Shown here: positions 52,201 through 62,230 of the stretch, piece after piece
Position numbering within the stretch: position 1 is the stretch's first letter
How the letters are laid out: every line of letters starts with the position of its first letter
Origin: Megascapheus bottae
Taxonomy: Eukaryota; Chordata; Mammalia; Rodentia; Geomyidae
DNA length: 64,000 bases
Assembly: GCA_024803745.1 (NCBI GenBank)
Contig: JANJXV010000013.1
Coordinates: 30,298,001-30,362,000 of the forward strand
Reading direction: 5' to 3'
Notes under the pieces: generated by a model
Told to the model about the DNA's origin: nothing
Seen by the model: only the letters and a program-made list of their open reading frames with translations
The model's database searches: none
Program-made: the position numbers and the translations under genes

Positions 52201-53072
52201 CTGGTCCCAAAGGAGCTGGTACTTTGTGTGCTCCTGTTTGTTAAATTTCATAAACTGTTGGATTTCTGTTCTGATCTCTTTGATGACCCATTTGTGATTC
52301 AACAATGTGTTGTTCAATCTCCATGAGTTACAGGGTTTTCGTTGGTAGAGATGGGTGTTCAGTTCCAATTTGATGCCCTTGTGGTCTGAGAGAGTGCAGG
52401 GAATAATTTCAGTGTTTCTGAACACTGCCCAGGTTTGTTTTATGCCCTAAAATATTGTCTATTTTGAAAAATGTTCCATGTGCTGCTGAAAAAAAAACGT
52501 ATATTGTGTTGTTGCTGGGTGGAATAATCTGCAGATGTCTGTTAGATCTAGTTGGTCTATACAGTTGTTCAATTCTAGGGTTTCTCTGTTGAGTTTTTGC
52601 CTGGTTGATCTGTCCATAGGTGAGAGTGGTGTGTTAAAGTCACCAACAATCACTGTGCTTCGATCTATGTATGGTTCCAGTGAAAGTAAAGTTTGCTTGA
52701 TGAAGTTCGGAGCTCCGGGATTAGGTGTGTAGATATTTAGGATGGTTATGTCCTCCTGGAGGAAAGATTCTTTTAGTAGTATGTAGTAACCTTCTTTGTC
52801 TTTTCTCACTAATTTTAGTTTGAAGTCTCTTTTATCTGATATGAGGATGGCAACCCCAGCCTGTTTATGGGGCCATTAGCTTGATAAAGTTTATTCCAAC
52901 TTCTCACTTTCAAAAAAATGTTTGTTTTTTGGGGTAAGATGTGTCTTTGAAGACAGCAGAACGATAGATCTTGCTTTTTGATCCAACTAGATAGTCTATG
53001 TCATTTAATTGAAGAGTTAAGTCCATTGATATTGAGAGTCAGGATTGAGAAATATTTATTAGTTCCTGCCAT
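49212..53072 (-). pseudogene. L1 ORF2 pseudogene (endonuclease, reverse transcriptase, C-terminal domain)
   Basis: ORF2p nicks target DNA and reverse-transcribes L1 RNA. The ATG at 53,072 starts MAGTNKYFSILTLN, the usual endonuclease beginning. GDFNTPLSPMDRSTRQ (near 52,620) and LSDHKG (near 52,390) are endonuclease active-site motifs. The RT domain lies in a 465-codon frame (52,425-51,028) with SPGPDGF, a [10 protein letters not shown] block and [10 protein letters not shown]. Breaks: at least two frame changes between 52,500 and 52,425, including a T9 homopolymer (52,489-52,497); a TAA at 51,030-51,028; the catalytic FADD reads FADN (50,973-50,962); a frameshift near 50,735; and more damage toward the C-terminus (KPTEWEKIFSNHKTDKGLI near 49,940). 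The whole, about 1287 codons, is the normal ORF2 size. Confidence 0.92.
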
Positions 53073-53120
53073 TTTTACAAGCTTTCATTAGGGCCCGTGT
53101 CTTAATATTTCTTGTGGTAC

Positions 53121-54279
53121 TTAGATGTTATGAGTTTTAGGTGCCATGTCTTTCTCTGTATTACATTTGTGTTGGTTTTCTATGTCTAGAACATCTTTGA
53201 GAATTCTCTGTAATGTTGGTTTGGTTGCTACATAATGTTACAGCTTTTCCCTGGAATGGAATGTTTTTATTGTTCCCTCAGTTATGAATGAGAACATAGC
53301 TGGGTACAGTATTCTTGGTTGGTAGTTATTCGACTTAAGGGCATGACATATATCCTTCCAATCTCTTCTTGCTTGCATGGTCTCTGCTGAGAATTCTGGG
53401 GTTATTCTGATTGGTTTGCCTTTATAGGTTGTTCTCTTCTCCCTGGCTGCTTTTAGGATCCTATCTTTGGTCTCTATTGATCCAGTTCAGATTATAATGT
53501 GGCAGTGGGCTGTCCTTTTCTGGTCAGGTCTATTTGGGGTTCTAAAAACTTCTTGTATCTGGATGGGCCTGCTGTTCTGGATATTTGGGAAGTTCTCTGA
53601 GATGATTCCCTGAAGTATATTTCCAATACCATTGACCTCTTTCTCCAGGCCCACCTCAATACCAATTAGCCTTAAATTAGGCTTCCTGATTATATCTTGG
53701 ATCGCCTGTAGCGTTTTCTCATATTTCCTAGATTTGAATTGACTCATTTTCTGTTCTTTCTATATAACAACTAAATTATCTTCAACCCTGGAAATTCTCT
53801 CTTCTGCATTGTCTAACCTGCTATCAAAGCTTCCTACTTTATTCTTCATCTCCCTTGCTTCTAATTGCTCATTTTTGATGCCTTGCATCTCTTGTTTTAG
53901 ATCATGTATGGATTTCTTTAGCTCCTTGATTTCCATTTGAGTGGTTAGCTCACAGCTTTATTCTCTTTGGACATTTGTTGGAGTTCAGTCACCTTTTTGT
54001 TTGTGGATTCTATGAATTCGTCCATTTTTCTTTGAAAAACCTTTATCTATGGCCTCCTTTATGGCTTCCCCTTTTTCACATATCATCTTGTTTATGGATT
54101 CCTCTTGTTTAGCTATGGCTTCCTCCCTTATCTCTTTCTTTATGTTTTCTCACTTTTCATTAATGATGTTTATCAATTGCATTTGTATATCACTTGGAAG
54201 ACTCTCCTCTAGATTTGCCACCTACTGCTCCATTGCCTTGTTTATGTTGGGTGGGAGATGCTATTCCTTGATTAGACAT
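53121..54279 (-). pseudogene. L1 ORF1 pseudogene (RNA-binding chaperone)
   Basis: ORF1p is the trimeric RNA-binding partner of ORF2p. The ATG at 54,279 begins SNQGIASPTQHKQ. A long charged, heptad-like coiled-coil stretch follows (EAIAKQEESINKM near 54,110; LEAREMKNKVGSFDSRLDN near 53,850). The RRM begins around NLRLIGIEVG (near 53,665), and a C-terminal domain contains ILKAAREKR (near 53,450), ITPEFSAETMQARRDW and PRILYPAMFSF. Stops (for example near 54,147 and 53,765) and frameshifts (near 53,490 and 53,240) break the frame. The span of about 386 codons is near normal for rodent ORF1. The stop near 53,121 leaves a short gap before ORF2. Confidence 0.85.
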
Positions 54280-54926
54280 TTTTTCTTGAGTTTCTTGTTC
54301 TGCCCATTTGAAAATGGGAGCAAGATTAATACTAAACAAGATTATAATTTTTCAGATATAACTAACCTAGACCTTTCTAGTTGGCTGACAATAGATGTTC
54401 ACTCTTTTAGATTGATAATATTACTCTCTCTTTCTTATTGTGCCCTTACATACAAATTTAATACAACCACATATTACCGATTTATGACCAAAACAATAAG
54501 CCCCTCAATCCAATCTCTATTATATTTAAGTCCTTCTGGACCTAGAGTATAATTGAACACCTAGATATACAGCATTGTTCAACAATCATCAAATGTAGAT
54601 CCATGCCTTTTAAGAGTTGACAGATGAACCGAAGACCAGAGATAGAAAAATAATATAAAAGATGAAAAGGGAGGTAAGGAAAAGAATACTGCAGGAGTGT
54701 AAGATTATTATAGTAATGAAGAAAAGGTATCGGGTATGGATAACTGACCTAAGGTGATAGACAGAATATTTGTGTATAAAGTTTAGATGAACTTAGATAA
54801 AACTTATGAAAATAAGAAGAGTAATAAGAAGAACATATAGAGGAAAGAGTGAGGTAGATATAGGAGATTTCAATGATACAAATTTTATAAAGAAAAAAGA
54901 AACAAAACATCAAAATAAAAGAAAAC

Positions 54927-54972
<46 letters not shown>

Positions 54973-55790
54973 AAAACAAAAACCAAAAACCAAAATCAAA
55001 CCAAAAAAAAAAAAAGAAAGAAAAGGTGGGGGGAGATTCCTCACTATTGTGAGTTCTTACCCAGGAGCTACTAGTGTTGAGAACCAGGAGTTTAAAAAGC
55101 AGGTGACTGTATCCATATACATATCATTTTTATTCAGACTGTACCCAGCGCTTTTACTGTGTTTCTAGGAACGACCACAGTGACAGAAGTTATGTGGGAA
55201 AAGAGAGGAGAAAAAAAAGGGGGAATGAATCATAACATTAGAAAAAAAGGTATAGGTAAAATGGCAAAGAGAAAATAAGAACACCTAAAATGCAAATGAA
55301 AAGGTGTAGAAGAACAAAAAAAGGGGTATTCTTCAGGGTTTTTTTTGGGGGGGGGGGCAGGATAGGAAACTTGTATCTGCACTAAATTCGGGATCCAAAC
55401 ACTTCACAGTCTTTTTCTCTTGTGATTTTGCTTGATTGGTAAAACAAAGATGAAAGATCCGTGGGAGGCTTTATCAGGTCTGTGGTGGGTGCAGGGGATG
55501 GACTTAAGCAGCGCTGGGGCTGGATTTCTGGCTAAGGAATCTCTGGGAAATCCTTTGTCCTATAGGTTGGTGGTGCTGTCAGCAACACCTCTCAGGCTCC
55601 AATTGCTTTGGCCTGGGTCGTTGCCAGCAGTCAAGATGGCACTGCTCTCAACTGGAGAGTGAGGGGCTCCCTCCCAATGCTGTTCTGAGAACAGAAGTGG
55701 AAACTTCTCCTGGGAGGTACTCACAAATTGCTGGATTCTCCAGTTCTGTGAAGCTAGTGGGTCCGTGCACGGCCGGGTGTTGACTCTAAG
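54280..55790 (-). promoter_or_regulatory. L1 5' region (putative 5'UTR and internal promoter)
   Basis: It lies directly upstream of ORF1. The distal part (about 55,390-55,790) is GC-richer than the surroundings, as in known L1 5'UTRs; the proximal part is T-rich on the sense strand and contains a CA/TG repeat. No specific factor site was identified. The boundary is inferred from the composition change at the CT microsatellite. Confidence 0.5.
54931..54969. repeat. (CA)n microsatellite in the L1 5' region
   Basis: About 19 uninterrupted CA units. Confidence 0.95.
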
Positions 55791-55796
55791 CTCGCT

Positions 55797-55805
55797 CTTT
55801 CTTTC

Positions 55806-55877
<72 letters not shown>

Positions 55878-55890
55878 TCTCTCTCTCTCC

Positions 55891-55960
<70 letters not shown>
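55797..55960. repeat. (CT)n(CTTT)n microsatellite
   Basis: About 90 bp of CT followed by about 70 bp of CTTT with no other bases. It adjoins the 3' end of the minus-strand SINE at 55,961, so it probably grew from that SINE's GAAA-type tail. Confidence 0.95.
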
Positions 55961-56190
55961 ATTGTTTTTCCTGCGGCTTGAACTCTAAGTCTGAGTGCTG
56001 TTGCTGAGCTCTTCAGCTCCAGGCTTGTGCTCTATCACTCTGAGCCACAATGCCAATTCTGGTTCTCTGTTGGCTATGTGGAGATAAGAATCTCATGAAC
56101 TTTCGTGACCAGGCTGGCTTTGAACCTCAATTCCCAGAGCTCAGACTCCTGAGTAGCTAGGATTACAGTCATGAGCTATCCGTGCGTGGC
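55961..56190 (-). mobile_element. B1 plus ID-like composite SINE
   Basis: GCTGAGCTCTTCAGCTCCAGG and GAGCCACAATGCC in the right half; CTGGCTTTGAACCTCAATTC and CTCCTGAGTAGCTAGGATTA in B1; ends GTGCGTGGC. Its tail is the large CT/CTTT tract to the left. Confidence 0.88.
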
Positions 56191-56194
56191 TTCT

Positions 56195-57080
56195 CTGTCT
56201 TAATTTATGTTTCCTCCATATTTTACATCTATTTATACCAATAAATGTATGTCACAGAAGAAATAAGCATTAAAGGTCAAAACAAATCTTGTCAGTCGTC
56301 TCATAAAAAATTAAATTCATAGAGCACATGATAAGGTGAAACCTTTGAGTTTATCTTTGGAACTGTATCTGTACTTCTTATTTCTCAATAACTAAGTGTT
56401 TTCCAAATGTACAGCAGTAAAATTGTTACATTATCTGTTTGTAAATATGTCTACTATATTTTTTCTTAGTAAAAATCTTTCTATCAGGGGAATAACATTT
56501 CACCATTCCTTTTCATATCCAAAAAGGCAAAATAGTTTAATGATCACTATTGGAATTTTCAAACTGAAAAGTTTCTATCTAACACAACAATTATCTGAAT
56601 TTCCAATTATTTCTCTAAAAGAACATTCTAAACCGACATGTTTGGAAATTATCTTTTTTGTTTCATAGGATGCTAAACTCTTCATATTACTTGGTTTGTA
56701 AAAAATTCTCATTAGTTCATTAATTATTATTTTTACATCGTTTATGTGTAAATGAATGGTACCTAGATTTAACGTAACTAACAGTGACTGTGTAAAACTA
56801 ACAATTATCGAATTTGGAGATGATTTCTCTGGAAGCAAATTTGATTTTCACTCTAATAAGAAATAGTTGGCACTTTTCCCAGACCTATGTATTTACATTC
56901 AACACTGTTTAAGCTCTAAGTTTTACTTTTCTAGTTTTCATCTTTTGAAATAAAAAATCTAACCTGGCAGTCTCCAACCTACCACATGTGGTCTTTCTTA
57001 CTTCATTAAATGTGTATCAATTTACATATTTGTTTTTGCATGCCATTAAATACAAGAATTTTCTACTTAATAAAAACATA
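56195..57080. other. Unique AT-rich DNA
   Basis: No recognisable gene; overlapping open frames of 87-90 codons on both strands (56,396-56,838) show no known motif. Confidence 0.5.
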
Positions 57081-57185
57081 GGGATCAGGAATTTGGCCTA
57101 GTGGTAGGATGCTTGTCTAGCATGTACAAAGCCCTGGGTTCAATACCTTGGTAACACATACACAAAAAAGGCTGTAAGTAGAGCT
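57081..57185 (+). mobile_element. Truncated IDL-Geo SINE (left half only)
   Basis: GGAATTTGGCCTAGTGGTAG to GGTAACACATACAC, linker, then only about 20 bases of right half (GGCTGTAAGTAGAGCTT). The rest is missing. Confidence 0.82.
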
Positions 57186-57189
57186 TATC

Positions 57190-57860
57190 TTCATTTATAT
57201 TTTTCTAAAATTTAATTGCAAATTCAATGCCAGAATGTTCACAAACTTACTTCTTTGAAAAATGAAGACACGAAGGTCATCATGAGGTGTCATGTTTGCA
57301 ATTCAATCAATGTAAGAGGTAGGAAGATGGAGTTCTAGGGCCATTCCTATGGAAAAATTGAGCCCCCAGCTGGAATAACTGAGGTAGAAAATGCTGGTAG
57401 CATGGCTCAAATGATCACATAATGCTTCCTTAGTGAGTGAGGGGGGTGGGTTCAAACCACAGTAAATGTAAGCAAATTAGAGAGAGCAATGAATAAATCC
57501 ATGTAGAAACTAGCCTTTTCCAAACAGTGATAATTAAATATGGAGTTATAAGATAAAGCTTTATGGTTTTCCTTCTGATGTTAGTTCTATGTATGAACTA
57601 GGAGCACATCAATTTCTGTGTGGTTCAATGTCAATAGACCCATAATACTAGGAAACAAATTATAATGGAAACTCACATGAAAAGATTCAATTTCTGCTCC
57701 TCTTCCAAAATTAGTTTCTAAGGCTATATGTAAATTTTCTATGATAGAATAGTAATTCTATTTTATGACCTGCAAATGACTCAGATTACAGAATAGTAAA
57801 GATTACTTATTATTTATTAAGGGTAATGTTTAAAAAATTATATCCCACTCAGTCTTTGTA
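57190..57860. other. Unique DNA with a possible ID-like relic
   Basis: About 57,395-57,470 (TAGCATGGCTCAAATGATC, GGGTTCAAACCAC) resembles a decayed tRNA-derived half-SINE. Confidence 0.4.
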
Positions 57861-57874
57861 GTAGACATTTCAAT

Positions 57875-58487
57875 TCTTTTTTTCATATGTTTTTATTGTA
57901 ATTAATAGAAGGTTTACATTATATTCACCAGATAGAAGGTGCATTACTTCACATACATTGATACTATTTTTTATGTCTTGGTCCTCATTTCCCTCACCCT
58001 ATCAAAGGCCCTCATCTTGTTTTCCTCCCTTCCCTATCTGACTTCAAATAACCAAATATGCATATATACAATATATCAGATAACAAGGTGAAATACTGTA
58101 ACAATATGAAATAACCAACAGACAGCAAAAGAGATGAGAGGTAACATAGCACATTAAGGACAACAATCACTCATTATATGGCTTTTGTTTGTATATCCTA
58201 GACGTCTTCTCAATTAGACCCATTCTATATGGCCCCTTATGTATCTAGGTTTTGCTCTATTGTAAATCTCTGCTACGAGAGCCCAAGGTTTCTCCTGATT
58301 ATGAAAATGAGGGAAACCATTGAGCCTATGTTCCTTTGAGTCTGGCTTACTTCACTTAATATGATTTTTTCTATGTCTTTCCATTTCCTTACAAATGGGG
58401 CAATGTCATTCTTTCTGACAGCAGCATATAATTCCATTGTGTATAAATACCACATCTTGTTGATCCACTCATCAACTGAGGGTTATC
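57875..58487 (-). mobile_element. L1 (lineage A), 5'-truncated
   Basis: T-run tail complement near 57,880, 3'UTR, then the ORF2 C-terminus on the minus strand (MWYLYTMELYAAVRKN, VRKWKDIEKIILSEVS, ending LGLS-stop at 58,273). Imperfect flanks AGACATTTCAATT and AGGCATTTTAATT may be the TSD. Confidence 0.9.
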
Positions 58488-58627
58488 AAAGATAGGCATT
58501 TTAATTATTATTTTGCAAATAATGATTTCTGTATATATTTAAGAAGTATTCAAAGTAAACAAATCATATAAGAATAAAATCACCAAAAAGAATGTTAATA
58601 TAAAAACAAGTTATATTTTCTATTGCA

Positions 58628-58768
58628 GGAAATGATCATAAACCAACAGGTCTTGGCACAAAAAGTTATCTTGTGCAACTAATAGAATTGGTTAGACCAG
58701 AGCAAATTGTATTTTCTGGAGGTGATATTAATGTACCTCATCGTTTTCATTCCAAGAGAAAAATGTAA
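58628..58768 (+). other. Exon-like open frame (unidentified)
   Basis: TTTTCTATTGCAG ending at 58,628 looks like a splice acceptor. It is followed by an open frame of about 45 codons (GNDHKPTGLGTKSYLVQLIE at the start) up to a TAA at 58,766-58,768. GAG/GTGATA near 58,719 could be a donor. The residue mix is less AT-driven than other chance frames here. I do not recognise the protein and no second exon was found; it may be chance. Confidence 0.2.
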
Positions 58769-58769
58769 A

Positions 58770-59204
58770 ATGAAGTGTTATCAACATGTGTATCTTATAA
58801 AATTTAGGCTAATAGAGTATTTAATATTCTGTAGAGAAATTCCAACTGTATACATATAAGCTTGCCAAAGTCAATGCCTTATTACATTCAGCAGATTTGT
58901 AGTGACAGAATAGTTTGACCAGTACCTCTGTGTTGCTATTGCTTTATTATGGGACAATAAAGGCTGTTTTACAATGTTAAACATAAGTTCATTTAATGAG
59001 AAAATAAAGTATTTCACCTGATATTAAAACTAATGAAGAAAGGGTCACTTTTCCTGGCTATAGAATATGGATATGATATATTCTAAGCACAGATAAGGTT
59101 ATTTTTGAGATTTTTTTCCACGACATAATGAAGTTTGAATTTCAATGAATTACTGTACTTTAGAAGTTTTCTCCCACTTAAACTACTAACTTTAATGGCT
59201 TTTT
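58770..59204. other. Unique AT-rich DNA
   Basis: No recognisable feature. Confidence 0.45.
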
Positions 59205-59465
59205 AAAAATATAAGTATTTCTGTAGGGGCGGGGGGACAGGAGGGAAATGGGGACCAAGACATGAGAAAGGGTATCAATGTTGGTGAACTAATGTACCTT
59301 CTATCTGGTGAATACAATGTAACCTTTCTATTAATTACAATAAAAATATATGAAAAAAACAGAAATGTACTCATTACTTGACTAATTTAACTATAATTTC
59401 TTTGTATAGGTCTTGTAATAAAATTAAATAAATAAACAAAAGCACAAAAAATATAAGTGTTTCTG
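59205..59465 (+). mobile_element. L1 3' end with probable 3' transduction, 19-bp TSD
   Basis: Insert 59,224-59,446. The first about 135 bp are the L1 3'UTR end (G-rich block, AAAGGGTATCAATG, CTATCTGGTGAATACAATG, AATAAAAATATATG). Then come about 85 bp of non-L1 sequence ending AATAAATAAACAAAAGCAC plus an A run. The flanking repeat AAAAATATAAGTRTTTCTG occurs at 59,205-59,223 and 59,447-59,465 with one mismatch, outside the extra sequence. Confidence 0.85.
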
Positions 59466-60405
59466 CTCCGGGACAATTCTTGTATCACCATTTCTCTATC
59501 TTTCCATGTAACTGGGATTATAGACATTTACCTCCATGCTCAGTTTGTTTAAACAAAATTGATTTAACTTTTCACCTAGGTAGACTTGAACTGAGTTTTC
59601 CCCAAACTACAAGTAGTTTGCAAGTATTTGGGGTTGCAAACAAGATCCAAGGTGTCAACTATACGGATGATTTTTGACTCAAAGGTAAAAATAAATGTGA
59701 CCCCTTGTAAAATTCATTGCATACTAATTTCCCCAATTGCTTATATTATACTGTCAAAAAGACATATGTGTGTAATATATATATATATATATATGATATA
59801 TATATATATATATAGTGCGACAGATTGGAAAGTGATAGTGCTGATATCAACTACATTTTCTATTGAATTGAAAGCAAGAAAGAATCTATAATCTATAATG
59901 TGTAAATGCTATGCAAACATCTTCAGTCAACATATTATGCTTCATTTGAAGAACAAAAGAGTATGAGATTCTGGCAGGTAGTTTTTGCCTCATACAAGCT
60001 ACTTCAAAATGTACTGGTTTAAACAACCTCACACAATGAGTTTATTTGGTCATTGATGTATGGAATAGACACTTAACATTGAGTTAGTGAAAACTACTCA
60101 GCACTAAAGGTTTGATTCCATACCCTTTGGGTAAGTTTGTGGTAAATAATATTGCTTACAAGTCTGTCACTTAAAAACAGAATGAGATTGAGGCATGTGT
60201 CATGTGTCGTGTGTCATGCTTCATAGATTTAACCTTGTGAATCCCAGTAATCCCAAGTTACATAACTTGGCATGGAATACTTCTGAGTTTCTTTACTACT
60301 TTCACAGTGTGGATATCTCACGCCAGATATCTACTTTGAGCCTTATGAGCAGCTCATAAAATTTTACAAATTTTAATTTTTGTATTCTATGTGTAACTTA
60401 AAAAA
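59466..60405. other. Unique DNA with possible B1 scrap and TA microsatellite
   Basis: About 59,488-59,552 (ATGTAACTGGGATTATAGAC, CTCCATGCTCAG) may be an old B1-type fragment on the minus strand. A 40-bp TA palindrome lies at 59,775-59,814 (listed separately). Confidence 0.4.
59775..59814. repeat. (AT)n palindromic microsatellite
   Basis: Two TA runs meet at a single G near 59,795, giving a near-perfect inverted repeat able to extrude a hairpin. Confidence 0.92.
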
Positions 60406-60410
60406 ATATT

Positions 60411-60605
60411 GGCCTGGGAGTTTGGCCTAGTGGTAGAGTGCTTGTCTATCATGTACAAAGACCTGGGATAGATTCCTCTGTACCACATATACATAGAAAA
60501 AGCCATAAGTGGTGCTGTGGCTCAAATGGTAGAGCTCTAGCCTTGAGATAGCCAAAGAACAGTGCTCAGACCCTGAGCTCAAGTACCAGAACTGGCAAAA
60601 AAAAA
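60411..60605 (+). mobile_element. IDL-Geo SINE
   Basis: Full dimer: GGCCTGGGAGTTTGGCCTAG, GTACCACATATACATAG, AAGCCATAAGTGGTGCTGTG, ending AGAACTGGC plus A tail. No TSD resolved. Confidence 0.9.
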
Positions 60606-60812
60606 TCTACCTATTGTGCTTTATCTTACAATCGCCTTACATCTCACTGGATTCAGAAAAGTTAGTAACCACTGCTCAGTGTACTTCCTCCATGAGTGGT
60701 AAACCTGAAGACAGAGGATAGATTCTTACTCTATTTATATGCAAATGAAACTCTAAAATATTCAGAAAATAGGAAAGAATGGGTTGTACATTGCATCCCA
60801 ATTCTGGATTTA

Positions 60813-61037
60813 GAAAAGTTGGTAACCTTAGGGCTGAGAATTTGGCCTAGTGGTAGAGTGCTTGCCTAGTACACATGATTCTTCAGTACCACATACATAG
60901 AAAAAGCAGGAAATGGTGCTGTGGCTCAAGTGATAGAGCTCTAGCCTTGAGAAAGCCCAAGGACAGTGCTTAGGCCCTGAGCTCATGCCCAGGACTGGCA
61001 AATAAAAATAAAAATAAAAAAGGAAAAGTTGGTAATC
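60813..61037 (+). mobile_element. IDL-Geo SINE with 15-bp TSD
   Basis: Insert about 60,828-61,022, lacking part of the ID B-box region, with an (AAAAT)n tail. Direct repeat GAAAAGTTGGTAAYC at 60,813-60,827 and 61,023-61,037. Confidence 0.92.
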
Positions 61038-61039
61038 AA

Positions 61040-61765
61040 TGCTCTGAGCACTTGTTGCATACTACTTCTGTTTTTAAATGAAATTCACCTAGTTCTAGGT
61101 TACTCTCATTTTGCGTACTGCTAAAAAATCACAAGTGATGAGACTCATATTGTCAAGTTGTTGCCAAACTACACTCTTTTTACATGTTAGCTTAAAACTC
61201 TGATTATTTAAATATGTTCTTTGAGATTACAAGAACACACTGGCAAATTGAGTCCTATAATTGTTCAATATTCAGGTGCTTGCAGATGAACATTACCAAC
61301 TACATAGGAAGATATAAGACAGCAGATCATTACAAAATAAACACTAAATATTGCACACTGCTCAAGGACTGTCCTTTAAAGCTATTTTGAACACTAACGT
61401 ACCCTTTGTTGAGAAAATTAGACTAACAGACACTACAAGTTTTGTATTGATCAGTGGCCCGGATGGAGCCATCCAATTATGTAAGTGAGGAGTAAATAAT
61501 CATGGTATAGGAATAAATGTGATAGGTATTTTTGCATTGACCTCTACAGAGGATGTAATTCCTTTGACATGTGGCTTCTACTGAGAAGTCCCATGTTACT
61601 GATGAAAATGCTGTTCCAATTTTATGAAAATACATTACCAAGATTACTGAGGTTTCCCAAATGTCTCCAATACAATATATATATATATATACATATATAG
61701 TCTACAATGAATTTTCTTTTTAATATGGAGGTGCCAGTATAAAATAACTGATTATAAGAATAAAA
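61040..61765. other. Unique AT-rich DNA
   Basis: No recognisable gene; TA repeats at 61,674-61,698. Confidence 0.5.
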
Positions 61766-61769
61766 TAAT

Positions 61770-62020
61770 GCTCCTCTCTTTTGTTGTCCTTTGGTTAATC
61801 TCATATTGTTACTATACCTGACTGTGTTACCTGGTATATTGTATATACATTTGATTATTTGAAATAGAAAAACAAAGAGGGGGGAACAAGATGATTGGGA
61901 GGGGGGGAGGGAAATGGAGAAAAACATGAGAAAGGGTATCAATGTGTGAGAAGTAAGGCACATACTATCTAGCAAATGTAACTGTAACCCCTCTATACAT
62001 TATAATAAAAAATACATGAC
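61770..62020 (+). mobile_element. L1 3' end (lineage A variant), 3'UTR only
   Basis: TTTGGTTAATCTCATATTGTTAC, polypurine block at 61,875-61,915, GAGAAAGGGTATCAATGTG, CTGTAACCCCTCTATACAT and an AATAAAAAA tail. It matches the copies at 25-315 and 25.3 kb. Confidence 0.88.
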
Positions 62021-62230
62021 CACTGTATACTTTTCACAAAAGGCAGTGTTGCTTAATGGTAGACAACAGTGAAGCCTCCTATGAGTGAAAACTGATGTTT
62101 GTCACATCTCATGTCCATCAATGAGCCATTCAACCTGTCCCGGTATTTATTTCCATTGGTAATAGGAATTGGAAAAAATGGAAATCATCTCCCAAAGTTA
62201 CTAAAAGGATTACATAAAAGCAGTCATGTC

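Larger units (their letters stand above)
48815..55790 (-). mobile_element. Essentially full-length L1 (lineage A), inactive
   Basis: In minus-strand order: a 5' region (about 55,790-54,280), ORF1 (54,279-53,121), ORF2 (53,072-49,212), 3'UTR (49,211 to about 48,840) and an A/TAAA-rich tail at about 48,815-48,840. The length of about 7 kb fits a complete rodent L1. Both ORFs carry frameshifts and stops and the RT catalytic motif is altered, so this copy cannot mobilise itself. No convincing TSD was found; the right edge is masked by a CT/CTTT microsatellite. Confidence 0.9.

Noticed and set aside
54049..54552. A 167-codon plus-strand open frame
   Set aside because: It is antisense to L1 ORF1 and its 5' region; the minus strand carries the recognisable ORF1 start and coiled coil.
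55765..56007. Serine/leucine-rich open frame
   Set aside because: It is a translation of the (CT)n(CTTT)n microsatellite.
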